NCBI GenBank assembly: GCA_947176535.1
Contig: CAMWQU010000001.1
Coordinates: 118,964 to 182,963 of the forward strand
Length of the DNA: 64,000 bases
Source: an uncultured Prevotellaceae bacterium
GTDB taxonomy: Bacteria; Bacteroidota; Bacteroidia; Bacteroidales; Bacteroidaceae
Direction of reading: 5' to 3'
Each line of letters begins with the position of its first letter. Within the stretch, counting starts at the first letter, position 1. This document shows, piece by piece, positions 1-8,108 of the stretch. A model generated the notes under the pieces. The model made no database searches. It had not been told where the DNA came from and saw only the letters and a list, made by a program, of their open reading frames with translations. The position numbers and the translations under genes are program-made.

Positions 1-1228
1 AGGCCAACACTATGCCCTCCAGCGTGCGGCAGCGGCTCAGTGCCACGTACACCTGTCCCGGAGCAAAGGAGAGACCGGCGTCAATGATGGCGCGGTCGAA
101 CGTCAGTCCCTGGCTTTTGTGAATGGTTATGGCCCATGCCGGCCGCAGTGGATACTGCCGGAACGTCCCCAGCACCTCGGTTTCTATCTCCCGCGTCTGC
201 TCGTTGAGCGTGTAACGGGTATTCTCCCACGTGAGCGGCTCTACGTCGATGGGGGCCGTCTCGCCGATGCAGAGCACCTGCACGGCGTTGCGGCCGAGAT
301 GCGTCACGCGCCCGATGCACCCGTTGTAGTAGCGTCGGTCGGCCGAGGGGTCGTTCTTCACGAACATCACCTGTGCCCCCACTTTCAGTTCCAGCGTCTC
401 CGCCGTGGGATAGGCATAGTCGGGGAAAGTACCCTTCAGCTCGGCTTCGTAGCGGAACGGCGGGGTGGAGAGTTTCCGCAGTTCCCCCACGTTATAGCGG
501 TCGGCCAGATGATTGTGGGTCGTCAGGCGGATATAGCCATCGTCGGGCCGTGGCACAAAGTCCGGCCGGCAGCGGCGGTTCAGCGTGTCGAGGTCGGCCG
601 CAGAGGGCTGCCCCTCGCGAATGTGGTTGAGAATGTCCAGGAAGTCGGTATTCTGCTGACGGTAAACGTGCTCCAGACGGATGGTCACATAGTCTATCTG
701 CGCCAACGCCTTGGAGCCGAAGAAGTAAGGCGTGTCGTAGTAGGGCCGCAACATTTGCTCATCCTCCGGCGTAACAACGGGAGTCAGTTGGGCGAGGTCG
801 CCAATCATAAGCAACTGCACGCCGCCAAAAGGCCGGTAACGGTCGCGGAAGCGACGGAGCACATTGTCGATGGCGTCCAGCAGGTCGCTTCTCACCATGG
901 AGATTTCGTCGATAATCAGCAGGTCGAGCGAGGCGATAATTTTTCGTTTCTCCCGTCCGAACTCAAATTTGCTCTCAATCTTGGCCCCCGGCACATACGG
1001 GGAGAAAGAGAGTTGAAAGAAAGAATGTATCGTCATGCCTCCGGCATTGATGGCGGCGACACCCGTCGGGGCCAGCACAATACTGCGCTTCTTCGACCGC
1101 CCGACCACGCTCCGCAGAAAAGTCGTCTTACCCGTTCCGGCCTTACCCGTCAGGAAGATGCTGCGCCCCGTGTGCTCCACGAAGTCCCAGGCCTGCTGCA
1201 ACTGCTCGTTCTGTTCCGTCTCTTTCAT
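1..1228 (-). CDS. PIF1/RecD-type ATP-dependent DNA helicase, truncated by window edge
   Basis: An open frame runs from ATG at 1226-1228 down to base 1 with no stop, so about 409 N-terminal residues are visible and the C-terminus lies outside the window. Walker A (GKAGTGKTT, about residues 28-36), Walker B (LLIIDEIS, about 104-111) and the superfamily 1 motif GDLAQLTP (about 144-151) are clear. Near the window edge HKSQGLTFD and YVALSR are the late helicase motifs of the PIF1/RecD group. Such enzymes unwind DNA with 5-prime to 3-prime polarity in replication and repair; that role is inferred from the family. Bacteroidota versions often carry extra C-terminal domains, which cannot be judged here. 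A TACCTTTG box on the minus strand at 1238-1245 lies only 9 bases before the ATG, but no good -33 box was found. Confidence 0.9.
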   Translation of the reverse strand, partial: MKETEQNEQLQQAWDFVEHTGRSIFLTGKAGTGKTTFLRSVVGRSKKRSIVLAPTGVAAINAGGMTIHSFFQLSFSPYVPGAKIESKFEFGREKRKIIASLDLLIIDEISMVRSDLLDAIDNVLRRFRDRYRPFGGVQLLMIGDLAQLTPVVTPEDEQMLRPYYDTPYFFGSKALAQIDYVTIRLEHVYRQQNTDFLDILNHIREGQPSAADLDTLNRRCRPDFVPRPDDGYIRLTTHNHLADRYNVGELRKLSTPPFRYEAELKGTFPDYAYPTAETLELKVGAQVMFVKNDPSADRRYYNGCIGRVTHLGRNAVQVLCIGETAPIDVEPLTWENTRYTLNEQTREIETEVLGTFRQYPLRPAWAITIHKSQGLTFDRAIIDAGLSFAPGQVYVALSRCRTLEGIVLA

Positions 1229-1293
1229 TTCCGGAAACAAAGGTAAACATTTACCTGTCATAATTTAGAAAAACATTTGTCATGTAGCCACGA

Positions 1294-2175
1294 TTATAAC
1301 TCTTCGTCCATTACCTTACGCAGTTCCTCTTCTGTCGGAAGCACCTTTCGCACATCTTCGGCAGTCTTATAAGTTGCTACACCCATCGGATTTTCATATC
1401 CTTGAATAAGAAATTCCACAAAGCTCTTGTCAGCCTGTTTACACAAAATTATACCGACGCTCGGATTCTCGAACGGCTTCTTTACCTCGCTATCAAGTAT
1501 GCGCAGATAGGCACTCAGTTGGCCAAGATAGGCGGGTTTGAACTCTCCTCGTTTCAACTCGACCACCACCAATGCCGCCAACTCACGGTTGTAAAACAGC
1601 AAATCGGGGAACGATTCATGGCCGTATTTCTCCAAACGGTATTGGTTGCCCACAAAAGTAAAGTCATGCCCAAAAGTCATGATGAAGTTCTTTACATTGT
1701 GAACGATGGCTTTCTCCACCTCTCGCTCGTCAATATCTGCTTTGTCTCTCTCGCCAATTTCTACAAAGCCGGAAAATTCGCTAACCATTGGATAGCGATT
1801 TGGCAAAAATAACAAATCTACTTTGACACGGTCTTTCTGTAATTCGCTATCTGCGGTTAGCGAATTACAGGAAAACATAGCTACCGAATTGAAATAAGGT
1901 GCCCAACTTTCGTAGAACTGTCTCATGTTCTTAATAGAAGCAACTCCAAAACCTCTTAGCCCCGGCAGTTCCTTTTGGAGTTGTTTACTTATGGTCTCAA
2001 TGGCATTTGTGCCCCAATATCCATTCCGGGAGTTTTCGGAGATATACCGCCCAATACCGAAATACAATGCCAACTGCTCGCGGTTCACCACCTTGGCAGC
2101 TCTGTACTGGCTCTGCAATATCGCCGTTTTAATAGCGATGATTGCATCTTTTATTGTTGTCGAAATCTCGTTCAT
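1294..2175 (-). CDS. YhcG-type PDDEXK nuclease family protein (DUF1016), apparently shortened
   Basis: The N-terminal part (VVNREQLALYFGIGRYI, then GWGTNAIE-like and GLRGFGVASIKNMRQFYE) is the DUF1016 N-terminal domain. The C-terminal part holds a PD-(D/E)xK nuclease core: ESFPDLLFYN followed by VVVELKRGEF, with the D and ExK residues present, then YLGQLSAYL and PSVGIILC. Family members are commonly about 330-380 residues; this one has 293. As I recall the family, a helical segment with a WTHH-like motif normally lies between the domains and is not found here: residues about 95-135 go straight from WAPYF to LLFLPNRYP. It may be an internally deleted copy, but the frame is intact. The family is associated with mobile DNA and restriction loci; none is adjacent here. 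Confidence 0.8.
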   Translation of the reverse strand: MNEISTTIKDAIIAIKTAILQSQYRAAKVVNREQLALYFGIGRYISENSRNGYWGTNAIETISKQLQKELPGLRGFGVASIKNMRQFYESWAPYFNSVAMFSCNSLTADSELQKDRVKVDLLFLPNRYPMVSEFSGFVEIGERDKADIDEREVEKAIVHNVKNFIMTFGHDFTFVGNQYRLEKYGHESFPDLLFYNRELAALVVVELKRGEFKPAYLGQLSAYLRILDSEVKKPFENPSVGIILCKQADKSFVEFLIQGYENPMGVATYKTAEDVRKVLPTEEELRKVMDEEL

Positions 2176-2314
2176 GCTTCGTCAATTTTGATATCAATGC
2201 CCAAAATCGTTGTGTCTCTGCTCCATCCGGAACACGTGGAGGGCTTCAACTCAGAGACAACCTATGTATGGTCTTTTTACGAGTTGTTATATTAATATAC
2301 AACTATATATTTTG

Positions 2315-2346
2315 CAAAGGTAAACATTTTGTCGGGCTTCTCCAAA
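2315..2346 (-). promoter_or_regulatory. Bacteroidetes-type promoter for the DUF1016 gene
   Basis: Read on the minus strand, TTTG (2343-2346) is followed after 20 bases by TACCTTTG (2315-2322), matching the -33/-7 consensus. Transcription would start near 2309, leaving a leader of about 130 bases before the ATG at 2175. Confidence 0.55.
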
Positions 2347-2473
2347 TATTCTCAGCCCCTCCGTGCAGATTATTCCCGCACCGCTGCGACAGCAACAGGA
2401 AGTCCGTCCCACAGTCCGGCAATTCCGTTTCCCTGTCCCCGCTCTGTCTTGTCCGGGAGACGCGGAGGACTTT

Positions 2474-2541
2474 ATTATTCAGAGGCGACCGGTTAATTAT
2501 TCGGTCGCCTTTGAATAATTAACCGGTCGCCTCTGAATAAT
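2474..2541. repeat. Family A palindromic-unit array, copy 1
   Basis: A 68-base element made of three 22-base units that begin TTATTC or TTAACC and end GGTTAA or GAATAA. The 8-base module AGGCGACC occurs once (2483-2490) and its complement GGTCGCCT twice (2503-2510 and 2525-2532). GGTTAATTATTC (2491-2502) has its complement at 2513-2524. The outer 29 bases (2474-2502) are exactly complementary to 2513-2541. Two exclusive foldings are possible: module 1 with module 2, or the full outer stem. It lies between the divergent DUF1016 and phosphatase genes. A second copy with altered module is at 22561-22628. Confidence 0.9.
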
Positions 2542-2590
2542 CCCGTCCATGCCGGGATGGGGAACTGTCCGGGCATCTTCCGGCGCAATG

Positions 2591-2622
2591 TTTGGCCATG
2601 TGGGAGAATTGTCGTACCTTTG
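2591..2622 (+). promoter_or_regulatory. Promoter giving a probably leaderless phosphatase mRNA
   Basis: TTTG (2591-2594), a 20-base spacer, then TACCTTTG (2615-2622). The ATG of the phosphatase gene follows after only 5 bases, at 2628, so the predicted start of transcription is at or within a couple of bases of the start codon. Confidence 0.6.
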
Positions 2623-2627
2623 ACGGC

Positions 2628-3092
2628 ATGAAACGCATACTATTTATCTGCCTCGGCAACATCTGCCGCAGCCCGATGGCGCAGACCATCATGCAACACA
2701 TCGTGGACGAAGCCGGAGAGCAACAAGAGTTTGAGATTGACTCGGCCGGCCTTATCAGTTACCACGAGGGTGAGGAGGCCGACCTGCGGATGAGGGTACA
2801 TGCCACCCGCCACGGCTACCGGATTACGCACCGCTCGCGACCGGTTCGCGCTACGGACTTCCACTACTTCGACCTAATTATCGGCATGGACGATGCCAAC
2901 ATCGACCGGCTGAAGGAGTTGTCGCCCGATGTGGAGACGGATGCCAAGATACACCGGATGACGGACTTCTGCCGGCAGAAAGTCGCCGACCACGTGCCCG
3001 ACCCGTACTACGGCGGTGACCAAGGCTTCGAAAACGTCATAGAGCTTCTGGAGGACGCGTGCCGGGGACTCTACGACTCGCTGAAGGCCTAA
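2628..3092 (+). CDS. Low-molecular-weight protein tyrosine phosphatase
   Basis: A 154-residue protein, usual length for the LMW-PTP family. The phosphate-binding loop CLGNICRS (C8 to R14) has the C-x5-R signature next to the N-terminus, and the DPYYGG motif near residue 134 supplies the general acid Asp. The family removes phosphate from tyrosine in cytosolic proteins; in Bacteroidota substrates are often capsule or exopolysaccharide kinases, but none is adjacent. I chose ATG 2628 because a strong promoter box ends at 2622; a TTG at 2592 in the same frame would lie inside the promoter. The hemolysin-III gene follows after 19 bases, probably in the same operon. Confidence 0.93.
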   Translation: MKRILFICLGNICRSPMAQTIMQHIVDEAGEQQEFEIDSAGLISYHEGEEADLRMRVHATRHGYRITHRSRPVRATDFHYFDLIIGMDDANIDRLKELSPDVETDAKIHRMTDFCRQKVADHVPDPYYGGDQGFENVIELLEDACRGLYDSLKA

Positions 3093-3111
3093 CCCGAACC
3101 CAACGACAACG

Positions 3112-3756
3112 ATGGCTATACATTATACAAAGAAAGAGGAAATCATCAATTCATCGTCCCACGGGGCGGGCATACTGCTCGGTCTCATTGTGGGCGGACT
3201 GTTTCTGCACTGGGTCTACCGGCAGGGCGACGGCTGGGCCGAGTTCGGCGTGTGGCTCTACCTGTTCGGTATGCTCTCTTCTTACGTCGCCTCCACGGTC
3301 TACCACGCCATCCCCGGAAAACGGAAAGCCAAAGAGGTGCTGAGGAAATGGGACCATGCCGCCATATACTGGCACATCGCCGGTTCCTACTCCCCCATCA
3401 CGCTCATCGCCCTGCGCCAGCAGGGAGCATGGGGCTGGGCGTTGTTCATCTTCATGTGGACGTGCGCCATCGTGGGAACGATAATGAGTTTCAATAAACT
3501 AAAGGAGCACAGCAATCTGGAGACCACCTGCTTCGTGCTCATGGGCCTGTCGGGCCTTGTGGCTCTGAAACCGCTTATCGACACCATTCCCGTCTCCATG
3601 GTATGGATTGTGGCAGAGGGGGTATGTTACATCACCGGGGCCATTTTCTACACCCGACACAAGCGTCCCTACATGCACTCCGTTTTCCACTTCTTCGTCC
3701 TTGCCGGCTCCGTCTGCCACATCATAGCCGTATGGGGCATACTCTTGAATAACTAA
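3112..3756 (+). CDS. Hemolysin III family integral membrane protein (PAQR superfamily)
   Basis: A 214-residue protein with seven hydrophobic segments. Conserved family residues are visible: SSSHGAG near residue 15, SSYVASTVYH near 60, DHAAIYWHIAGSYSP near 80-95, and a C-terminal HSVFHFFVLAGSVCH. These His, Asp and Ser residues form the putative metal site shared with PAQR receptors. Bacterial members (YqfA/TrhA type) are thought to affect membrane lipid or energy homeostasis; haemolytic activity is a historic label and should not be assumed. It is co-directional with the phosphatase gene and is followed by an intrinsic terminator at 3774-3803. Confidence 0.9.
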   Translation: MAIHYTKKEEIINSSSHGAGILLGLIVGGLFLHWVYRQGDGWAEFGVWLYLFGMLSSYVASTVYHAIPGKRKAKEVLRKWDHAAIYWHIAGSYSPITLIALRQQGAWGWALFIFMWTCAIVGTIMSFNKLKEHSNLETTCFVLMGLSGLVALKPLIDTIPVSMVWIVAEGVCYITGAIFYTRHKRPYMHSVFHFFVLAGSVCHIIAVWGILLNN

Positions 3757-3773
3757 TAATAAATGTTAAATAT

Positions 3774-3803
3774 GAGGGGAACTGCAAAAGTTCCTCTTTT
3801 TTT
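3774..3803 (+). terminator. Intrinsic terminator after the phosphatase/hemolysin-III operon
   Basis: GAGGGGAACT, a GCAA loop, then AGTTCCTC followed by a run of seven T. The hairpin ends just before the BlaI promoter. Confidence 0.75.
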
Positions 3804-3804
3804 G

Positions 3805-3837
3805 TTTGGTATTACTAAATTTTTAGTTTTACCTTTG
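3805..3837 (+). promoter_or_regulatory. Promoter of the blaI-like gene
   Basis: TTTG (3805-3808), 21-base spacer, TACCTTTG (3830-3837); ATG 30 bases later at 3868. A BlaI-type repressor would be expected to bind here, but no convincing TACA-N-TGTA dyad was picked out. Confidence 0.6.
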
Positions 3838-3867
3838 CAACAGACAAACCAACCTATCGCAAGAACG

Positions 3868-4245
3868 ATGAAAAAGGAAAAGGAATATACACTGACGAAA
3901 AGTGAAATGCAGATAATGAACGTTTTATGGGCTGCCGGCAAGGCAGTGGACGTGCACGAGGTGATAGCACGCTACGAGGAGCCAAAACCGGCCTACACGA
4001 CCATAAGCACCTTTATGAAGATTCTCACGACTAAAGGTTTCGTTGATTACAAGAAAGGCAACGGCAAGCAGTATCTCTACTTCCCCGTCATCTCGCGCGC
4101 CGAGTATACCAGCCGCGTAATGCGGGACGTGAAGGACAACTTTTTCGGCGGCAGTGCTTCGTCGCTCGTCCGCTTCTTCGTGCAGGAGGAACAGCTCAGC
4201 GAGAAGGAACTAAACGAACTCATGGAACTTATCGCTCACGAATAA
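3868..4245 (+). CDS. BlaI/MecI/CopY family transcriptional regulator
   Basis: A 125-residue winged-helix protein. LTKSEMQIMNVLWAAGKAV at the N-terminus, then YTTISTFMKILTTKGFVDY as recognition helix and wing and YFPVISRAEYTSR in the linker, are typical of the family, and a short acidic dimerisation tail follows. Relatives repress their own operon until a partner M56 membrane peptidase cleaves them. That partner is the next gene, 30 bases downstream. The start at 3868 is preferred over upstream codons because the promoter and the preceding terminator occupy 3774-3837. Confidence 0.92.
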   Translation: MKKEKEYTLTKSEMQIMNVLWAAGKAVDVHEVIARYEEPKPAYTTISTFMKILTTKGFVDYKKGNGKQYLYFPVISRAEYTSRVMRDVKDNFFGGSASSLVRFFVQEEQLSEKELNELMELIAHE

Positions 4246-4275
4246 CTGAATCACCCACACATCGCAGACACCACT

Positions 4276-5646
4276 ATGGGAACACTGACACTATACGCCC
4301 TCAAATCCGGCATCACGCTGCTATTGCTGTATCTGCCCTATACCCTGATACTGAGGAAGGAGACCTTCTTCCGTCTCAACCGCGCCATGCTGCTCACCAT
4401 CATCGGGCTGTCACTCGCCGTTCCCGGCCTCGACATACACATCTGGGACAATGCCTTCATGACGCAGTTCGAGCCGCAGAGCCAAGCCATCTCGGCCGTC
4501 ATGCTGCCGCTCCTCGTCACGGCAGACAGTACCGGGCAGCCGGACGCTCTCCAGACCGACCATTCCGCCTACATCGGACTGAATATCCTTGTCGCCCTGT
4601 ACATTGCGGGGGCAGTGACAGTCCTCCTTTGGAAGCTAATCGGGCTTGTCCGCCTCATCCGGTTTATCTCGCACGGATGCCTATGGACAAGCGAGACAGA
4701 CGGTATCACCATCTACTGCCATGCCGGCAAAGTCAGCCCCTTCAGTTGGATGCACTCCGTAGTGGTCGGTGAAAGCGACGCACAGGACGGTTCGGCAGTC
4801 TTATGCCACGAACTCGCCCACATCCGCATGGGACACTCGTGGGACACGCTGTTCGTCTCCCTCGCCGAGGTACTCCAGTGGTTCAATCCCTGCATTTGGA
4901 TGCTTGACGCCTCGTTGCGTGAAGTACACGAATATGAAGCCGACGACGCCGTACTGCGCAGAGGGGTCTCGGCACGCGATTATCAAATTTTACTAATCGA
5001 GAAGGCCGTAAACGGCAGTCCCTACACACTGGCGAACGCCTTTAACCACAGCCTGCTCAAAAATCGTATCACTATGATGAAAAGAAACAGTTCCCCGCGT
5101 TGGGCACGCATGAAGGCCCTGTACGCACTCCCCCTCACCCTCATCGCCATCGGTGCGTTTGCCACACCGAAAGTCATGAACCTACACACTCCCCTGCCGA
5201 CTGCCGTCACGGATGTTCCTCAGAGTACGGCAACCGACAATGCCCCCATCTGCGACAAACCCGAGGTACAGCCGGAGTTTAAAGGTGGCATGGAGAAGCT
5301 CTACGAATACCTGAGCCACAATATCCGTTATCCGGAAATAGCCCAGAAGTATGGCGTGCAAGGCCGTATCCACCTTCAGTTCGTAGTGGAAAAAGACGGC
5401 AGCATCAGCGACATCAAGGAGATTGACATTCACAATAATAAAAGAGCAGTCGTTGTCACGGCCTACAAAGCCCAGAACGATTCTCCCGAAGAGTTGAGGA
5501 AAGAAGGTGAGAGCAAAGGCAGAAAAGCGTTGCAGGAAGAAGCGATACGTGTGGTGAGAGCCATGCCGAACTGGACACCCGCCCGCAGCAAAGGCCAACC
5601 TGTACGCACGATATTCATCCTCCCCGTCATGTTCCGGCTGAAGTAA
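4276..5646 (+). CDS. BlaR1-like M56 family metallopeptidase with C-terminal TonB domain
   Basis: A 456-residue protein. Membrane segments lie at about residues 8-25, 37-50 and 100-128. The zinc motif HELAH is at 178-182, with EYEADD near 219-224 as the likely third ligand region; a further hydrophobic segment is near 278-298. Residues about 335-455 match the TonB C-terminal fold (FKGGMEKLYEYLSHNIRYP, then GRIHLQFVVEKDGSISD). Bacteroidota commonly fuse these modules. By analogy with BlaR1 the peptidase would inactivate the BlaI-like protein encoded just upstream on sensing an envelope signal; no beta-lactamase is nearby, so the signal and regulon are unknown. Confidence 0.9.
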   Translation: MGTLTLYALKSGITLLLLYLPYTLILRKETFFRLNRAMLLTIIGLSLAVPGLDIHIWDNAFMTQFEPQSQAISAVMLPLLVTADSTGQPDALQTDHSAYIGLNILVALYIAGAVTVLLWKLIGLVRLIRFISHGCLWTSETDGITIYCHAGKVSPFSWMHSVVVGESDAQDGSAVLCHELAHIRMGHSWDTLFVSLAEVLQWFNPCIWMLDASLREVHEYEADDAVLRRGVSARDYQILLIEKAVNGSPYTLANAFNHSLLKNRITMMKRNSSPRWARMKALYALPLTLIAIGAFATPKVMNLHTPLPTAVTDVPQSTATDNAPICDKPEVQPEFKGGMEKLYEYLSHNIRYPEIAQKYGVQGRIHLQFVVEKDGSISDIKEIDIHNNKRAVVVTAYKAQNDSPEELRKEGESKGRKALQEEAIRVVRAMPNWTPARSKGQPVRTIFILPVMFRLK

Positions 5647-5679
5647 TAAATTTAGTTAGTTAGGTTATAAATGTGTCTT

Positions 5680-5722
5680 CCCCCGGCTGATTTTTTAAGA
5701 AAGTCAGCCGGGGGATTTTTTT
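5680..5722 (+). terminator. Intrinsic terminator after the M56 gene
   Basis: CCCCCGGCTGA and TCAGCCGGGGG form an 11-bp stem around a 13-base loop, followed by ATTTTTTT. It serves the plus-strand gene and separates it from the convergent serB. Confidence 0.85.
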
Positions 5723-5742
5723 ATTAAACGCAGTCCGAATCG

Positions 5743-7017
5743 TTACATGTGGAGATAGGAATCCTTGAAGCCGAGGAAATAGAGAACTCCGTCGATGCCG
5801 ATGGTGTTGATGCTCTGACGGGCATTGGCCACGACACGGGGTTTGGCATGGAACGCAATTCCGAGACCGGCAAGCGAGAGCATTGGCAGGTCGTTGGAAC
5901 CGTCCCCGACGGCAATGGTCTGTTCGAGGTTCACCTTCTCCACCTGAGCTATCAGGCGCAGCAGTTCGGCCTTGCGCTGCCCATCGACGATGTCGCCCAC
6001 GTAGCGGCCGGTCAGTTTGCCGTCCTCACCGACTTCCAGTTCGTTGGCATAGACGTAATCTATGCCCAGTTTGCGTTGCAAGTATTCACCGAAGAACGTA
6101 AATCCGCCGCTCAGCAGGGCAATCTTGTAACCGTAACGCTTCAAGACCATCATCAGGCGCTCCACTCCCTCGGTCATGGGCAGATGTTCGGCGATGTCCT
6201 GCATCACGCTCACATCCAGTCCCTTCAGCAGGGCCACACGACGGGTAAAACTCTCTTTGAAGTCGATTTCCCCACGCATGGCACTCTCCGTGATGGCGCG
6301 CACCTCGGCACCCACCCCGTTGCGCTCCGCCAATTCGTCGATGCACTCCGTCTGTATGAGCGTCGAATCCATGTCGAAGCATATCAGGCGGCGCATACGG
6401 CGGTACATATCGTCTTTTTGGAACGAGCAGTCCATTTCCATCTCCGACGAGAGTTTCATCAACTGTCCGTGCAGTTCGCTCTTGTCTTTCGGGGTGCCTC
6501 GGACGCTAAATTCGATGCAGGCCTTGGTAGTCTCCATGTCGGCATGCAGAGGCGGCCGCCCCGTCAGGCGGCGTATGGAGTCGATGTTCAGTCCTTGGTC
6601 GGCGATGACTTTTGTCACGGCACCTATCTGGCGGGCCTCGAGCCGGCGACCGAGCACAGTCAGGATGGCGCGGTTCTTGCCCTGACGCTCAACCCACGCA
6701 TTGTACTCTTTCTCGCTGACAGGGGCGAAATGTACGGTGACACCCAGTTCCGACGCCTTGAAGAGGACATGCTTCATCACCTGCCCGGAGTTAGCCTCAT
6801 CTACGTAAATCATGATGCCCAGCGACAGGGTATTGTGAATGTCGGCCTGACCGATGTCCATGACGTCGGCGTTGTACCGCGCCAGTATCTCCATGAAGCC
6901 GGCAGTCAGTCCGGGACGATCCTCTCCCGTGATGCGCAACAGTATCAGTTCTTTTTTCGCGTCGCACGACGGTTCGCCATGCACTTCCGAAACGATTTCC
7001 TTTTTCTGTGTTTCCAT
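5743..7017 (-). CDS. serB: Phosphoserine phosphatase SerB with two N-terminal ACT domains
   Basis: A 424-residue protein catalysing the last step of serine synthesis, phosphoserine to serine. Two ACT regions are visible (about residues 24-100, starting LILLRITGEDRPGLTAGF, and about 115-200, with AILTVLGRRLEARQIGAV). The HAD core follows: nucleophile motif DMDST at 215-219, LLSGGFTFF near 300 and GDGSNDLPML near 375. Tandem ACT domains are known in SerB of several phyla and suggest amino-acid feedback. The ketopantoate reductase gene lies 39 bases upstream on the same strand. Confidence 0.95.
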   Translation of the reverse strand: METQKKEIVSEVHGEPSCDAKKELILLRITGEDRPGLTAGFMEILARYNADVMDIGQADIHNTLSLGIMIYVDEANSGQVMKHVLFKASELGVTVHFAPVSEKEYNAWVERQGKNRAILTVLGRRLEARQIGAVTKVIADQGLNIDSIRRLTGRPPLHADMETTKACIEFSVRGTPKDKSELHGQLMKLSSEMEMDCSFQKDDMYRRMRRLICFDMDSTLIQTECIDELAERNGVGAEVRAITESAMRGEIDFKESFTRRVALLKGLDVSVMQDIAEHLPMTEGVERLMMVLKRYGYKIALLSGGFTFFGEYLQRKLGIDYVYANELEVGEDGKLTGRYVGDIVDGQRKAELLRLIAQVEKVNLEQTIAVGDGSNDLPMLSLAGLGIAFHAKPRVVANARQSINTIGIDGVLYFLGFKDSYLHM

Positions 7018-7056
7018 AGCAGTAATATGATGTAGGGTTATTTCCTCATAGTGAAG

Positions 7057-7971
7057 TCACGCCAAGTCCCTTTCCTCGATAAAGCGTAGCTCGGCCTCCA
7101 GCATCTCCAGCCGCGGCATGGGCTGCCCCGCCTCGCGGGCCAGACGGAGGGGACGGGTGTAGAGATAGTCTATTTCCATCGGACGGCGGAAATCCCGGTC
7201 GAGCCGCATGGAGGGGCTGTAGGGTATCATCCGATCCGTCATCTCCATCATCTTCTCGGCAAACGCCTCATCCACGCCCTCCACGCCGAGGGCCGTAGCC
7301 GCACGGCACACCTCCAGCATCTGCTCCCGGATGAGCCTCCGGCTGTGAGGGTTCGTCATCAAGTCCTTGGTCTGGCAGTGCAATGCCACGGTCATGCCGT
7401 TGAAAGGCATATTCCAGACTGCCTTCCGCCAACGTGCCTTTTCGTAGGGCAGAGTTTTCGCCTCCACGCCCGCCGCATGCAGTTCATCGAGCAGGCGGGT
7501 TATCAGTGCCTCGTCGGGACAGGAGTAGTTGCCGATGTTCAGCGACCCGTAGAACTGGTGGTGAATCACGCCCGGTTCCGTCTTGGCCGAACAGATGAAG
7601 GCCAGACCGGCGGCCAGACGGGCCGTGGGGAACATCCGCTGCACGTCCTCCTCCACCCCGATGCCGTTCTGAATGAGCAGCACCAACGTGTGTTCGTGCA
7701 ACAGAGGCGGGAGCAGACGGGCGAGCAGATGATTGTTGTTCGTCTTCAGTCCGACGAGCACCACGTCGCACGGCGGCATGGCGGACGCCTCCCGGTACAC
7801 AAGGGGATGGGCCAGATGAACGTCGCCCTGCGGCGACCGCACGCGCAGTCCAAAACGGCACACGTGTTCATAATCGCTGTGCAGCAGGAAGTGCACCTCC
7901 TGCCCCGACTGTGCCAGTCGCGCTCCGTAGTAGCCACCGATGGCCCCCGTACCGATTACTCCGTATCTCAT
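7057..7971 (-). CDS. 2-dehydropantoate 2-reductase family protein (ApbA/PanE)
   Basis: A 304-residue cytosolic enzyme. The N-terminal NADPH-binding Rossmann motif GTGAIGGYYGARLA occupies residues 7-20. VLVGLKTNNN, LIQNGIGVEE and KARWRKAVWNMPFN (the family's catalytic Lys and Asn region) follow. PanE reduces ketopantoate to pantoate for coenzyme A synthesis; paralogues with other 2-oxo acid substrates exist and no pantothenate genes are nearby, so the exact substrate is inferred. The gene is divergent from the clostripain-like gene, with 137 bases between the start codons. Confidence 0.85.
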   Translation of the reverse strand: MRYGVIGTGAIGGYYGARLAQSGQEVHFLLHSDYEHVCRFGLRVRSPQGDVHLAHPLVYREASAMPPCDVVLVGLKTNNNHLLARLLPPLLHEHTLVLLIQNGIGVEEDVQRMFPTARLAAGLAFICSAKTEPGVIHHQFYGSLNIGNYSCPDEALITRLLDELHAAGVEAKTLPYEKARWRKAVWNMPFNGMTVALHCQTKDLMTNPHSRRLIREQMLEVCRAATALGVEGVDEAFAEKMMEMTDRMIPYSPSMRLDRDFRRPMEIDYLYTRPLRLAREAGQPMPRLEMLEAELRFIEERDLA

Positions 7972-8080
7972 GTATCGTGATTCTTGAAAGTCCGTACAAA
8001 TTTACGGATATATTTCGACCCATAAAAGATTTTTCCGCATTTTTCATGGCGGCGGAAACGCTTTTCTCGCCAAAAAGACG

Positions 8081-8088
8081 TAACTTTG
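8081..8088 (+). promoter_or_regulatory. Probable -7 box of the clostripain-like gene
   Basis: TAACTTTG, 20 bases before the ATG at 8109. A clean TTTG at the -33 position is not seen (a TTTT is near 8062), so this is a weaker match than the other promoters. Confidence 0.4.
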
Positions 8089-8108
8089 TGTCCGCAAAAG
8101 CATACACT

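Noticed and set aside
119..1246. Long plus-strand frame opposite the helicase
   Set aside because: No family motifs; it mirrors the minus-strand helicase, which has complete Walker and late motifs.
2474..2541. Invertible promoter flanked by inverted repeats
   Set aside because: The inverted arms are separated by only 10 bases, leaving no room for a promoter, and no invertase gene is nearby.
5749..7035. 428-codon plus-strand frame opposite serB
   Set aside because: Antisense shadow with His/Gln/Val-rich composition; serB is unambiguous.
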